NCBI RefSeq assembly: GCF_958298935.1
Contig: NC_084921.1
Location: forward strand, 72,001 to 136,000
From: Phragmites australis
Taxonomy: Eukaryota > Streptophyta > Magnoliopsida > Poales > Poaceae
Length of the DNA stretch: 64,000 nt
Direction of reading: 5' to 3'
The position numbers and the translations under genes were made by a program. This document shows positions 11,704 to 23,965 of the stretch, one piece after another. Numbering within the stretch: the stretch's first letter is position 1; each line of letters begins with the position of its first letter. The notes under the pieces were generated by a model. It was not told the origin of the DNA. It did not search any database and worked only from the letters and a program-made list of their open reading frames with translations.

Positions 11704-12438
11704 AGTAGTGCATACCCCCCTCTCTATATATATCAATTCGTCATCAACTAAACTCATTTTGTACGCCTGCATCTCATGCATATGATATGTAGTCTCATTC
11801 AGAGGCAGATCCATGGGAGAGGGGCTGGATTGTCCCAAGCCCCTCTACCGGCTGGAATACCATTGAAAGAAAGATGTGAAAGAGGGGAAGGAGGAGAAGA
11901 AGGAAGAAAGAGAGCTGAGAGGAGGAGGAGGAATAAGAGAGCCCCTACATTTCACCTCTGATCCCATTTGTCTGTCACCGCAACACATTTAGCTCTGTAC
12001 AAGTACAAACCACCGGTCGGAGCAGTCTGCTTTTCTCTTTGGCAGGTGGTGCATTTTAAATTCCCTTCCTCTTTTGTTGAGCTTTTTCTGGTGACGATAA
12101 AATTAAAGGAAGCTGCAAAGGTTGAAGCATTCAACACCAATACACCATGAATCATGGAAAGTGCAGTGAAGTTTCTAGAAGGTATGATGATGTGCGTCGT
12201 GCTTTAGTGGCACACCAGTTTTCAAGAAGGTTTGTCAGTTGCGACGTCGATTACATGGCGAGAGAACGTGAGCTGAAGTGGAGTGTCCCCACCTGTATTC
12301 CTAATTTCCTATTGGTCGCCGCCTACCGCGAGGTTGCCGAAAGCTCGGTAGCTTGGACCAACGGGGTGTGTAGTGTGGACGAGGTTTGTCAGGTCATCAG
12401 GTGGGATTAGTTCACCCGTTCTTCTGTAATTCTGATTA
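11704..12438. other. Intergenic DNA
   Basis: No supported gene. A purine-rich GA stretch lies at 11870-11945. The 87-codon open frame at 12147-12410 has no recognisable domain or splice context. Confidence 0.35.
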
Positions 12439-12696
12439 TATCATCTTTAACCGATTTCGTTAGTATTTAGAATCTCTTTTTAAGGATTTTTATTTATTTT
12501 AGCGTTCTAACGATTTTCCTTCACGGTTCTCGTTACGAAGAGATTCCCAAAATCATTCTTTTCAGAACGAGATTCTCTTTTCTTTACCTTTACGAATCCT
12601 TTCAAAAGAAAACAAGATGAGAGAGAATAAAAAGAATAGAAACGAAAAAAAGAATCAGAAAGAGAATGAAATAAAAAAATATAATTAAAGATAATC
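12439..12696. mobile_element. PIF/Harbinger-type MITE, TTA duplication
   Basis: Left end TATCATCTTTAA and inverted right end GATTATCTTTAA match at 10 of 12 positions. TTA flanks both sides (12436-12438 and 12697-12699), the 3-bp duplication expected of PIF/Harbinger elements. It is 258 bp long and non-coding. Internal sequence such as GGTTCTC(G/A)T(T/C)ACGAAG is shared with the element at 37004-37275. Confidence 0.65.
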
Positions 12697-12699
12697 TTA

Positions 12700-14601
12700 C
12701 TACTCTAATGGACAATTTCCCTCTTGCGGCCTGTCATTGTGTCTAGCTTTTTCACCGCCAACTAAATTCTCTCTCTTTGGTTTTAGCACTATTTGATTCT
12801 TAGAGCTTCTAGCTTGTGTGCATCTCATGGCGAAATGATCAGCAAACTCACACCATTCGTCAAAAACGAAAGGAGCTATCGGATGCATACTTGTTCGGGT
12901 GTAGAGGCCGAGATGTCTCTGTCCATTATCTAAAAGGAAAAAATGAAATGGTTTCATAAAAGAAAAGGAACGAAGTTGGAAACGCTAGCGAACTATTAGG
13001 CCCCATCTGCGGACAATCTGTGCCAGTCGTTTTCTTTTATGGCCCAATAGCAGAAGCCCAGTTAGAAAAATGGAAAATACGGCCCAGTTTTGATGACGAG
13101 CTTCGTCCACAGTCCAGCACAGATCGATGAAGTACGAGCAGACAACAACCTATCCATCTTTTTAGATTACTAGTCATTGACCCGCGGGTATCAGAAGCTA
13201 TGGGAGACGGTCGATATATATGACGCGTAGCCTGCTGGGTAGACAGGCGCACGAGTTAGAGGTGAAACGTAGGAGCGGAACATATGCGAACGGAGTAGTA
13301 GAAATTGAGTGTCATGAGATGGGTAATTTTTGAGAAGTTTAAGGTAGTTTATAGGACTAGAAGCAGGATATCCTGTCTGGTGTGAGAATCATTACGTATT
13401 TTTTAATTAGTATAGATACTTAGAATATAAAACACTAGTAGATTGGTGAGCTTCGCTGCATCTGTGTAGGTGATTGTATCATCTGTATTTTTTTTTGAAA
13501 CATTCACAGATGCATACGAAAGTATAAGAAAGGTTGTATGATTTTTAACCAACAAACGCCGGGGTCGGCTTTATTCAAAGCATGGAGTTTTTAAATGCAT
13601 ACACATGGGCAGACTGTCTTCAAGTAACGAAGAAAGCTTGGCACTAAGCATCTGATTTTGAGCTCTAGTGTTGCTGCTTGTAACTGGAATGAGTACCAAA
13701 AAGGTAATAACGTTAATATTTGACATTTGGAGCACATGAACAGTTACGGGAATATATATCTTCGAAGCACATGAGAAGCATACTATTTGATTTGTTCAAT
13801 GGTCACAAAGAAAAATAGCAGTATCAAATCAATAATTTATTGAGTGAAGATGAAATTTATAATTATTGAAATAAAACATGGAAGGATGTTGAAGCCCACT
13901 TGCTGCATATAATATGAGCTCATGGAATGTAAGTGCAATCTCATCCAGGGAAATAAAAAGAAAGCATTGACCAATTGTATATAGTGAGAGCATTACCTTA
14001 ATCTTTTATCAGCCAAGGCTTCCTGAAATTGATGCAAATCAAGCACAAACAATACTTGAGTTTCCACCCAGCAACCACAACTATTTCGTAGCAGCTGCAA
14101 GGCTTGACAACGGTTTGAGCGTATCAGCTGCACAGAATAAGAAATAATCGCAAGCAAGAGATGATGTATGAAACCAAAAAAATAGCTAACTACATGCTGA
14201 AGTGGTCATAAAGCGTGATATATCGGCTCGCAACACCTAAAGCAATTTTTCTTTATGTATGGCATAAGTGTCATGATCATCTTGCATATTATCTAAAGTT
14301 GTAGAAATGGAACTGAAACTATTTAGTGAGAGGTGTCAAGGATTATCAAGCATAAAAATATCTCTACCATGATTTCAGAATTAGTGTATTGACTATATTT
14401 CCTTTAGTTTAATCTAACGCTATACTGTGAAAATCTACATTGTCATACTTGGCATCCAATCAAGTCCTATATAAACCAAAATTTAAAATGCATATTAGTG
14501 CACAACTTTCAATAATTGCTACAATCTCTAAAAGTTCAATTAGGTGGTCAATTTTAAATGAGGCAGCTCGTTGTATCATGAGATAAACTAAAGCATTTGA
14601 T
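12700..14601. other. Intergenic DNA
   Basis: No supported gene or complete element. The minus-strand open frame at 12700-12957 has no known domain. The stretch 13165-13430 resembles the edge of a repeat (ACTAGTCATTGACCCGCGGGT ... TTAATTAGTATAGATA), but inverted ends could not be matched. Confidence 0.35.
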
Positions 14602-15425
14602 TAGGCATGTCAATGGGGAAAATTCTTGCAGGGAATAGGTAACCATCCCCGCCTCTGATTGGGGGAAATTTCTCTCGTCCTCGTTCCTGTTCCCGTCCCC
14701 ACCCATGGGGGAGAAAATTCTCCCATCCCTGCTCCCGCACGGGAAATGGGCACCCGACGGGTCCCCGTCCCCATTATCAAAAAGGAAATATCATCAGTTG
14801 TTGGTCTTACAAGTAGGTGATCAAGATAAAGCCTCAACATCTATAACTCAAAAAAATTGTTTGATGGCAATGCATCTGGATGGGAGCTGGCACTGTGGCC
14901 TGGCACTGGTCAATGCTCCAAGCACCCATACTAGCCAAGCAGCTGAGACCAACTTGGTATGTACAATCCTTACTCCATTAGCTGCTTTTCAGTACCATAT
15001 GGGGCAAATTCAAAGACATTGCTCATGAGTCATGATCAACAGGCAAGAAAAAAAAAAACAAGATAACAAGATCATCAGTTCATCATAACATCACAATTCA
15101 CACAGATATAGTTCTAGAGAGACTGAGAGAGCAACAACAATAGTACAACACTACAAGTGTTAAGATAATACTAGATTCAAGGCTGTTCAACTAGGAAGCA
15201 ATAAGGCAACAAAAGCACAAAAGCACATGCATTCTTGACTTCTCGTCCTCATGAGGCTCTCAACAAAGTGCAAGTCCCTGCATACCAGCAAAGTAGTTAA
15301 ATATTTAACAAGGAAATGACTAAACATGCATTTTACTATTGTAACAAAACATGAACATCACCTCCATCTTTTCTGGGATCTCTTGAAGGCAACTCCAAAA
15401 GGTTTCAAGGTTGTCATTATTATCA

Positions 15426-16240
15426 TCATCTACAAAACACAATCACAAGATGACAAGAATTACATTGCAAGCATGACACTGAAAATTGAATGAATAGGAA
15501 TGGTACAATATATACACCTTTATACTTGTTGCGTATCCAATCTTGTAAACACATTAGTGCCTCCAAGATCTCCAGAGTGAGTCGGCTGTGGTGCTCACTA
15601 AGAACCCTCCCACTAGTGCTAAATGTAGATTCAGATGCAACAGTGATGACTGGAATAGCAAATATGTCATGTGCTATCTTTTTCAATGTAGGATAACGTG
15701 TCCCAGCCACCTTCCACCAATCTAGAATCTAAAAGTTCTCTGATGCAATTGGAACCAACTCATCCACCAAGTACCTATCTAGCTCAGATTTGACTCTTGT
15801 GATTATTGGCCTTCTACTTGCAACATATGCACTGATCGTAGATAATAAACCCGAATTGCCAAGTGGAGGAGCTGATGATTCTGTGTTATCCTCATCATCT
15901 TCCACTTGATACTCCTTCATCAAATCACATAGGATCTGAACATTGGCAGTGACATAATTAGTTCCAGAAAACACAACAGTTATGTCATTGAAGATCTTGA
16001 GCCTCTCAACCACCTATCTAGCAAAAGTCCATTCTTCCTTACTTGGAGTACAATCATATAGTTTCTCAACATATGTTGCACGGTTAAAAACCGCCACATA
16101 AGGTAAAACAATACTAAACATCTTATATGTAGAATTCTACCGAGTTTTGCAATCAAGACCTAACTTGTGTTCAATAGGGACTTTAACATACTTAGCAATT
16201 TCTTGAAATTTTCTACTCTTTTAGGTGTGGCTATCCAAAA
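15426..16240 (-). pseudogene. hAT transposase, C-terminal half, broken
   Basis: Reading the minus strand from about 16240, the sequence gives typical hAT transposase blocks. First comes a TPKRVENF start and KYVKVPIEHKLGLDCKTR, which then hits a TAG where the family has Trp. Next are NSTYKMFSIVLPYVAVFNRA and a second TAG, followed by VVERLKIFND. A third TAG falls before ILDWWKV. The hAT dimerisation region YPTLKKIAHDIFAIP, ASESTFSTSGRVLSEHHSRL, ending near WIRNKYK, closes it. A frameshift is also present near 16215. The BED zinc finger and the first catalytic Asp region are missing. The protein would cut and paste hAT elements if intact; this copy cannot. Confidence 0.85.
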
Positions 16241-17095
16241 GTGATGCGGGGGTACCTGATTTTTCGTAGATAATATGATAAGTTGATTTGGTGGAGTTTC
16301 GACATTGATGATCCAAAGGCTCCGATTAGAATAGATCAAGAACCCTCGCAACCACTACTCTGTGTTTATCAGCCGTGCCAAGACGTGGTTGATCTCGTTA
16401 AGAAGGCTTTTGCTGCCAACGAATCGAGAACACAAGAAAGAATAGGTACACGCAATCTGAATATTGTTGATTACTAATAAAGTACTCGAGTTGGGGTTCA
16501 ACAAACTAATAAACGATGAAACTGTCCAAAACAGAATAATCTAAGCTAAACCCAAGCCTAAACTACAACATCTACTGTATATTTATAGGCGAACGTGAGG
16601 AGATCGACCTAGGATTATGCAGACATGGAAAGAGGGGTACATAACCTGGACTCTGACCCCGACACGATTACAAGACCCAACTAGGTCTAAAACGGTGGTA
16701 TATCACCTTATTTCTTTGACTCTGACTAAACTATAAGGAATATTTGGTCGAGCTCATATCTATTAGAAAGGGCTCATCATAAGCTCTCCATAATGTCCAA
16801 GATCGTTTAAAACAGATTTCGTATGAGAGAGTTATGTCCATTTTACTGACGTATTGTCCTGAGACTCGACCACAACCACGACCACGACTAGAGCCTAGCC
16901 TCGAGTTCGAGTAGACTTTGTCTTTGAGGGGTGACATCTGGGTAAGGTTGCGGTGCTTCTCCCACATTTCTAAGCAATGTGGTGATTGGAACTTTCAGGC
17001 TGGGCCGATTGGAGTTAGGTAGGAACTTTCTGGCTAGGCCGATTGGAGTTAAGTAAATTAAACTTCAATACAAGTAAAGCCCATAGATACATCGG
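16241..17095. other. LTR-like insertion inside the hAT element
   Basis: This stretch replaces the N-terminal coding part of the transposase and does not look like hAT sequence. It has a TATA-like TATTTATAGGC at about 16581 and an AATAAAG at about 16476. A tandem pair of about 35 bp sharing GGCCGATTGGAGTTA lies at 16988-17054. A solo LTR or LTR fragment is a reasonable guess, but clear TG...CA termini and a duplication were not found. Confidence 0.35.
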
Positions 17096-17270
17096 GGCTC
17101 TACGAGGAAACAAGGACGGGGGATGGGGAACCATCCCCGCCCCGCCATACCCGATGGAGATATTTTTCTCCCATTAAACTCCCTTGGGGGAAAAATTGTT
17201 CCCATCCCTGTCCCCTAATAAGGGAATTCCCCGTCAGGGAATGGGGGCCAGGGCCTTGATGACATGCCTA

Positions 17271-17714
17271 GTCTTGATATGCAATTCTATCCTACAGCCT
17301 CCTATGAGGCCCCTCATCTCGACGACCGAAACACAAAGGAGAATGCACGCTGGTAGCACGGAGCTCGCCACCATGGCGCCTCTTAGCTATTGGGCATCTA
17401 TGCCGCGTGAAGGCGGATCAGCTTGTAATCTAAAGCTACAAAGAGGGAGGAGGGAGACCTCAACAGTGTTTTACGGGGAAGAAGATGGCCGATGGTGATG
17501 GATTTTTGCGATGGTGAGATTATCCTCAGCTCTGGCCTCATGGATCCAATCCAAGCAGGATGGCAAAGAGGTCCCCGCGGTGAATTTGGCGATTCTCTTG
17601 GGCCCCTCCTTCCTCCAAGGTTGCTGGGGAAGGGAGACACGACAGAGGGCGGCAGGCACACATGGCATTAATGGTAGGGGGAGAGGGTGTAGAAAAAATG
17701 GCTCCATTAGGTCA
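17271..17714. other. Unassigned DNA left of copia LTR
   Basis: Moderately GC-rich sequence with open frames on both strands but no recognised domain. It may have been continuous with 19482-20160 before the LTR arrived. Confidence 0.3.
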
Positions 17715-19481
17715 TGATTGTGATTTTGGTGATTAATGACAATATAGTCAATGGGACTAACATGTTTGTCAAGAATATATGTTAGCAGGTCTTATGGATG
17801 CAATACATGAAGAAGTCACAGCAGTCGAGACAAAGTTGGATTGAATTGGAGAAGTTCCAGGAAGATTTGCCTCACCGGATAGTCTGGTGCTTCAGGTGTT
17901 TGAACTCACCGGAGTATATTTGTCAAATGGGAGAGAGGCTTGAAGACCTCACCAGAAGGTCCGATGCTTGAGCAGAGTGCTCACTGGAGTAATTCTTCTA
18001 GAGAAGGTGCTGTGCTGAAGAATATGCCTCACCGTATAGTCCAGTGATTAGTGGGAGTTGCACCGGAGCATTTCCAGAGAAAAGAAGAGAAGACTCAACC
18101 CACCGAATGGTCCGGTGTTGAGAAGGATGAATGCACCGAAGTATTATTATCAAAGAAGGATGCAGCCGTTGAAGATAGAAGGTTCAACCCATCGGATGGT
18201 TCGGTGCTAATAGAATGAACACCAAACAATACACCAGACAATGAATAATGCAAAGAAACATAACGAAGTTCAACCCAACAAATGGTTCGGTGATGAAGGC
18301 TGTGCAACACCGGAGCATTATTTCCAGAGAGGGTTACATTGATTCGGTTGGCTGAAGACAACTCATCGGATAGTCTGGTGATAGAGTGATGTGCACCAAA
18401 TGCATACACCAGAGAAATTTACACAGAGAAGAAGAAAAAGCTCGGATGGCTCAAGATAACTCACTGGATAGTCCGGTGATGAAGGTGAAGTATACACCGG
18501 TGTGCTCGATGTTCATAGAGGCTTGAATGGGGTTCCAATGGCAAGTTCGTAAGAGCGTACTCACCAGATGATCCAGTGTTAGTACTATTGTTCTCACCAG
18601 ATCATCCGGTGTTAACAATTTTTTAGATCCATTGGGTTAACGGCTAGTATGCAAGTTTAGTGCTATAAATACCCACCCACTCGGCCATTTGAAGGTGCTG
18701 GAGTCCAGAGAAGTTCATGTACACCTGAGAAGATATCCATGCTGTCAAAGTGCTCAAAGTCATTATTCAAGGCAATTAAGTACACCATTAGAGAGTGATT
18801 AATACTTATAGGCCTAGAGAGAGTGTTGCTAGGTGATTGCTACCTAGAGAGTGGATCAAAGAGTGATCTAACCTTGTACCAAGTGGTATGCTGGTATCTT
18901 GGAGTCTTGGTGACTTGCCGGCAAGCTTGTTGACCATCCGACTTGGTGTGGAGCAGCGGCAAGGCGATTGTGTGGGGACGCGATGACCCTTTCCTTGGTG
19001 ACTCAAGCTCCGAAGTGACCATAACAACAAGGAACCGGATGAGAGGCTAGTGGTGAGATCTTACCTTGGTGGCTTGGTGGCTCATTGGGTGGAGGCCTTG
19101 TCTTTGTGACTTAGTGGCTCAGGAGCCATGACTGGGTGCCGATCGGGAGCATATCCTTTGTGGAGCTCTAACGTGGACTAGGGGTGGTATTCATGCCATC
19201 GATACCATGAAAAAAAATTCTTGTGCCGAGTTTGCTCTCTACCTTATTTATGTTTCCACATTTATATTCTTGAAGGTGCTGGAGTCAGAGAAGTTCATGT
19301 ACACCTGAGAAGATATCCAAACCGCCGAAGTTGCAAGCTGATCAATAGAGTAGACACACTAGATAAACCTAGAGCATATTTAGATTGAAATTGATATATG
19401 TTTATCTTGTGTTATTTTTAAGCCAAAATAGTACTAAGTGTCCTAATTCACCCCCCTCTTAGGACGTCACCGATCCCTTCA
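17715..19481 (+). mobile_element. Solo LTR, Maximus/SIRE-like copia
   Basis: It begins TGATTGTGATTTTGGTGATT and ends GTCACCGATCCCTTCA, the same termini (in opposite orientation) as the two LTRs at 39667-41322 and 51880-53542. The body carries many degenerate CACCGG...CCGGTG half-palindromes. It has an internal repeat of about 50 bp (GAAGGTGCTGGAGT...) at about 18693 and 19273. No internal retrotransposon sequence adjoins it, and flanks GGTCA and GAGGG do not match, so it is a solo LTR without a preserved duplication. Confidence 0.75.
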
Positions 19482-21967
19482 GAGGGGGATTTGCCGAGGC
19501 GCCATCTTTAGCTTGGAGCCGATGCCACCGAAGCACATCTTCTCACCGGCGGCATCCTTCATCTCAAGTAGCTCGTGGATGACGGCGATCACCGCGGTAG
19601 GGAGTGGCGACGATATGCCCCAGCGTCTCTACTTCCCCGGGCTCACCTTCTCCTTGTCCCCGCCTTCTCTTTGCCCATTGGCTCGACAGAGAAGACCATG
19701 AGGGAGCGCGCAAGTCTCTCCCATGTCCCCACCGACTTCGGCCCACGTGGAGGAGGCGGATCCGGGTGAGAAAGGGCGGCTGCAGGCTTAGGTCAGTGCG
19801 GATTCGGGCGGAGGCGGCTTGAATCTTGCGGGGCGTGGCTCCGGCGGCAGCAGCCCGTGATGGATCTGGGCAGTGGCGGCTCGGACATTATGGCAGCAGG
19901 GGCGTAGCTCTGGAGGCTTGGACCTGTAGCGAAGGAGGCGGATTCGGGCGAGGAAGGGCTACGACAAGTATCGAGGAGGAGTTTGCTCCGGCCATTCTCT
20001 CATAGAGATCTGCCACTGGGAAGGCGGAGGGGCGAGGAGAAGGTCGAACGGAGAGAGAACGCGAGGATTTTTGGGCTGACAACGGGAGTTCGCAGAGGAA
20101 AGCGTTGGAATTCTATGAGCTTTACATGAGGTGGGAGCTGGCGCCGACACCAGGCCCATCCGTCATACACGCGCTACATGAGCTACAATAGCCTGATGAT
20201 CCGAGGGCTCGCCGATCCTGACCCTTTATGATATAAGTTATATTCTAAGATCCTAGCCCTTTATAATATAGGTTACATATACAATCCAAACGAACTAAAC
20301 TCGTACACAACCAATCACATCTAATTGGACAAGCGTCGCTCATAATCAACTATTTTGGAGAGGGCCTGGTTTTGATTTTTCAATTGTTAATGACCACCTG
20401 GGCTGCTACCGGCCTACCGCTGGACGCCTATAGTTAGGCTGGACGGATCGACTAGCGCTGTAAAGCAAAGGGAATAACGCTAAACAGAAAACGTTAACTC
20501 TCTATCTTGACTCTTGGCAGGGCATGCGTCAGCCAATTGGGCCGGTGGTGAGTGGCAACACATAAGGAATGGTGGTCTGATGACTGGTGAAGTTTTGGAT
20601 GTTAGCTGAGCCGCTCAAGCCATTTGAGGTGTCTTAGGCTTGAGCACTTAGGTTGTTGGGCTAGTTGTTAATGTAAGGCTGTAAAATATGATATATATTA
20701 ATTTTTTTTGTCAAAAAATTTAGATGTATATATCTATATACCCATAACCCTTGCTAAGCCGCCACTGCAGCGCTACTGACCAGACTATACCTAAGCTCTG
20801 GGGGCCCTGCATGCTCTGGATGTCGGGAATGCCAGTATGCTGACATCCATCAAGGAATCGGCGGCGTCTTGTGTCCCAGGATGCGTGCATCTATAAGGAG
20901 TTGTATGCTCTCGCAGCATGCACCGACACGTAACAAGTTGTTTTTAGAAATTAATAATTTGGAAAACTTCACGACGGCATTTAATTTTCTAAGTACCTTT
21001 TCAGAGGGGGGTTACTCTCATAGCATTCGAGCAAATGCCAAGTACAAAGAAAATCCAAATCTTTCAGCAAGCATACCAGAAGACTCTCAAAGTCGCAATT
21101 GAATCACGTATCAGCTTTGTTCCTCGCTTGCTACCCCATGACCCTTCTTGGTCCCGCCCTGGAGGCATGAAAGTTGCATCAAGTTGTATTAATACCAGGT
21201 GAGCCGTCCCATTCCAAATATTATGGGAAATGCTTCGTATACAACTATTTGAGTACAACTCAAGTACAACTATACATTTAAACCATCCGATTCAAGTGAT
21301 TTCAGGCATTGAATCTAAGTTATACTCGAATGGTTGTAAGTGTCACAATGTTTAAATACTTTACCTCTACCAATACTAGAAAGCCTAGCTAACACTGTTG
21401 CTAGCTGAGCTAACTATACCCCTAAGGCCTACTCCAGTTTTAGCCATCTCAACTATTTTCTAAATATAAATTACTTTTAAACTTTTACACATTTTTTTCT
21501 ATTCTGGTCCTTATTTAATAAATATTATCACTCTCACAAATAAATGAGTCATCTTCTAATAAAAAATAATAAAATCATTTGATCTACTTTTTAATCTTTG
21601 TGTACGAGTTTATAATGACCTATCTTTGCAATTGGAAGGAGGATGTTCTCCAATTATTAAGTTTTGTTTAATGAACTAAGCCTGCATTATGCATGTGTGA
21701 GGATAGGGTTGCATGTACGGCAAAATTATGGCGGCCTTTGTTTGTATTTTCACTAATCTGGTACTTCATACGAAGAAAGCTGTACAATTCCTTGCATGCA
21801 CGAGATAAAATACTGCGCAAGAGCCAAAAAGCTATAGCTACCCAACCAAAAATAAAATAAATTATTGATTAAATAAGTACAAATGCAACTTGCATGGACA
21901 GATTAATACAACAAACGAATGCATGCATGCATGTATCTGCGCGGCAGCCTCGGCTGCACTGCTGGAC
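19482..21967. other. Unassigned DNA
   Basis: The first 680 bases are GC-rich with scattered open frames lacking any domain. At 20213-20282 there is an imperfect direct repeat around GATCCT(G/A)(A/G)CCCTTTAT. The rest is AT-rich intergenic DNA. No gene is supported. Confidence 0.3.
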
Positions 21968-23179
21968 CACTAAAAGCGAGGATCAAAATCCTTATGGATG
22001 CCAAACATGTCACTGATTACTAATTATAAATGATATATTATAATTATGACTTATCATTATTATAAATCATAAGCGATAGGTTATAGTTATGACCCGTCAT
22101 ATATGACTGATTTATATTTTTCGTGTTTTTTATAAAAAAATTAAAAAAATATTTTTTTCATCCGAGCCATCCCAATACATGCCTATCACCACTGGTCACG
22201 GGTCACTTCTATTTTTTCAGCACTATTTTCAGTCTTTGCATCAAGCGGGAATCGAACCCGCCACCTCCCCTCGCGTGCGTTACCACCTTAGCTATCGTGT
22301 GTTTGTGATGGACATTAGATATTTTATTCTTTTATCTTCTTAGTCGGAAGGTCATAAGTGACGGGTCATAACCGTGACCCATGACTTATGAAGGTTATAG
22401 GTGATGGGTCATAATCTTGATCTATCACTGATGACTGATTTTTTTATTTTACATATAAAATTTGTATCGATATATACATATGAAATATGTATTAATATTT
22501 ACATAGGTGACTGGTTATAATTTACCTATAAAATTATGTTAATATTTTATGAATTTCTGAATATCTCATGCAAACCATCGCAATTTGATAGGTAGTCCGA
22601 AGTGCCTCTAGTAAAATGGGTATAACTTTTGCATACGAACTCCGATTTTGAATTATTTTACTCTATAGACATCTACAGAAAAAGTTACATATGTTTCTCT
22701 CCCACTTTGTCAGATTCGGTGAATTTTTCGAGGCAAAAAATAGCTTGAAAGATTGAGTTCTCGCCCTACAAGTTTTTGCACCATTTTCGGAACGTGTTTG
22801 TGTTCATAACCGACACCCCTTACATCAAGCTTGAGAAAAAATTATATATATTTTCTATTCTAATGTTGCTGAGGTGATGAAAAATAAGAAAAAAAAATTA
22901 GTGAACTAAGTATCTACAACTATTATCATTGGTGACAGATTACAACATGATCAGTTACTGATGTCAGGTCATAAGAGAGTGCACAAAGTGACCCGTCACT
23001 TATTACTTGTCATAAGTGACAGGTCACCTTAGATCAGTCATAAGTGACGGGTTAAATTGTGTCCCTTCACTTATTACTTATTATCAGTAATGGGTCACCT
23101 TACACCACTTGTAAGTGACGGGTCATGTTACAATTTGTCAGTAATTTTGTGTCACCTCTGTCTGTTTTTTCACGTAGTG
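21968..23179. mobile_element. Non-autonomous CACTA element A
   Basis: It starts CACTA and ends TTTTTTCACGTAGTG, the inverse of CACTACGTGAAAAAA. Both subterminal parts are packed with (A)AGTGACGGGTCAT-type repeats in both orientations, for example at 22325-22440 and 22930-23125. Flanking triplets GAC and GAT differ at one base. The left terminal repeat is weak after the first five bases, so the left edge is less sure than the right. It encodes no transposase. Confidence 0.6.
22236..22310 (-). repeat. tRNA-like (SINE-type) segment
   Basis: On the minus strand the sequence has an A-box-like TAGCTAAGGTGG followed after about 24 bases by GGTTCGATTCC, a perfect pol III B-box. The spacing is too short for an intact tRNA, and the acceptor stem does not form. 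A tRNA-derived SINE fragment, or a tRNA-like part of the CACTA element, is likely. Confidence 0.45.
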
Positions 23180-23639
23180 GATACGGTTAGCAGTCAGTGA
23201 TTAACTGACGAGAGTTGTACTTAATCATTCGCAGACAAGGATTAGCATGTGTATTATATGCTCAACGTGGCCATTGGGGCTAGCTACAGCGAATGGCTGA
23301 CATTGCGTCCTTTTGCCTCTTGCTGCTGCATGCATGCTACCGTTGCGCGTGCGTGCTGCAGACATCACAAAAGTTTATTAGCTTGGGTGGGGTTGTTTTG
23401 ATTGATTAATTAAAAATAATCTCTGCTTCATTCGTATAATACTGATAGTTGATAATTTTCTGCTTGAATATTAACCTACTTTATTCGAACACTGTCATGG
23501 CAAATGGTCGCCAGCCAGCTGTCCACTTGTTTAGAAGGTGGTCGAGGTTGTTTAGATAGTATACTGGTCATTAAGATAATTTTGTTGTTAAGAAGGGATA
23601 GAAATGTCAGCCACAAAGATATTTTAGATACATATATGT
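23180..23639. other. DNA between CACTA A and the gene fragment
   Basis: AT-rich sequence with no supported feature. Part of it may belong to the decayed gene fragment on the minus strand. Confidence 0.3.
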
Positions 23640-23965
23640 TACTCACGATAACGAATGGTGCGCAACCACAGATCGAGGGGCTCTTGGATTTACCGTTCCT
23701 CGTTTGCCAATCATAGGCTGCATCCCTGAGGTCCTGAACAAGAGCCCGGCACCAGTTGATATCACCAATTTGATCGATGTCTATTGTTCTATTAGTATGA
23801 CATCGGTGGACGATATATCAAGACTTGTGGTTGGGAAAAACAGCATGTTGAACATGATCATAACAAAAAAAAACACTTCATAGACACGGCATCGACTATA
23901 TGCTTCTGTATCTCCTGCTCAAGCCTCCCGATAGATATTTTTCGGTCAATTAGACCAAGAGCAAT

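Larger units (their letters stand above)
14602..17270 (-). mobile_element. hAT transposon, inactive
   Basis: Both ends carry the same perfect inverted terminal repeat TAGGCATGTCA. The subterminal regions (14630-14780 and 17110-17255) are rich in CCATCCC and CCCCGTC-type repeats. The flanking octamers CATTTGAT and GTCTTGAT share their last five bases (TTGAT), consistent with a decayed 8-bp target duplication. The transposase lies on the minus strand and is broken. Its N-terminal part has been lost or replaced by the block at 16241-17095. Confidence 0.8.

Noticed and set aside
13165..13430. Additional MITE
   Set aside because: The edges look repeat-like, but no inverted ends or duplication could be matched.
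21380..21660. Another foldback element around GCCTACTCCAGTTTTAGCC
   Set aside because: The right-hand sequence GGAGGATGTTCTCC does not pair convincingly with the left end.
22236..22310. Functional tRNA gene
   Set aside because: A- and B-boxes are present, but their spacing is too short and no acceptor stem or anticodon arm forms.
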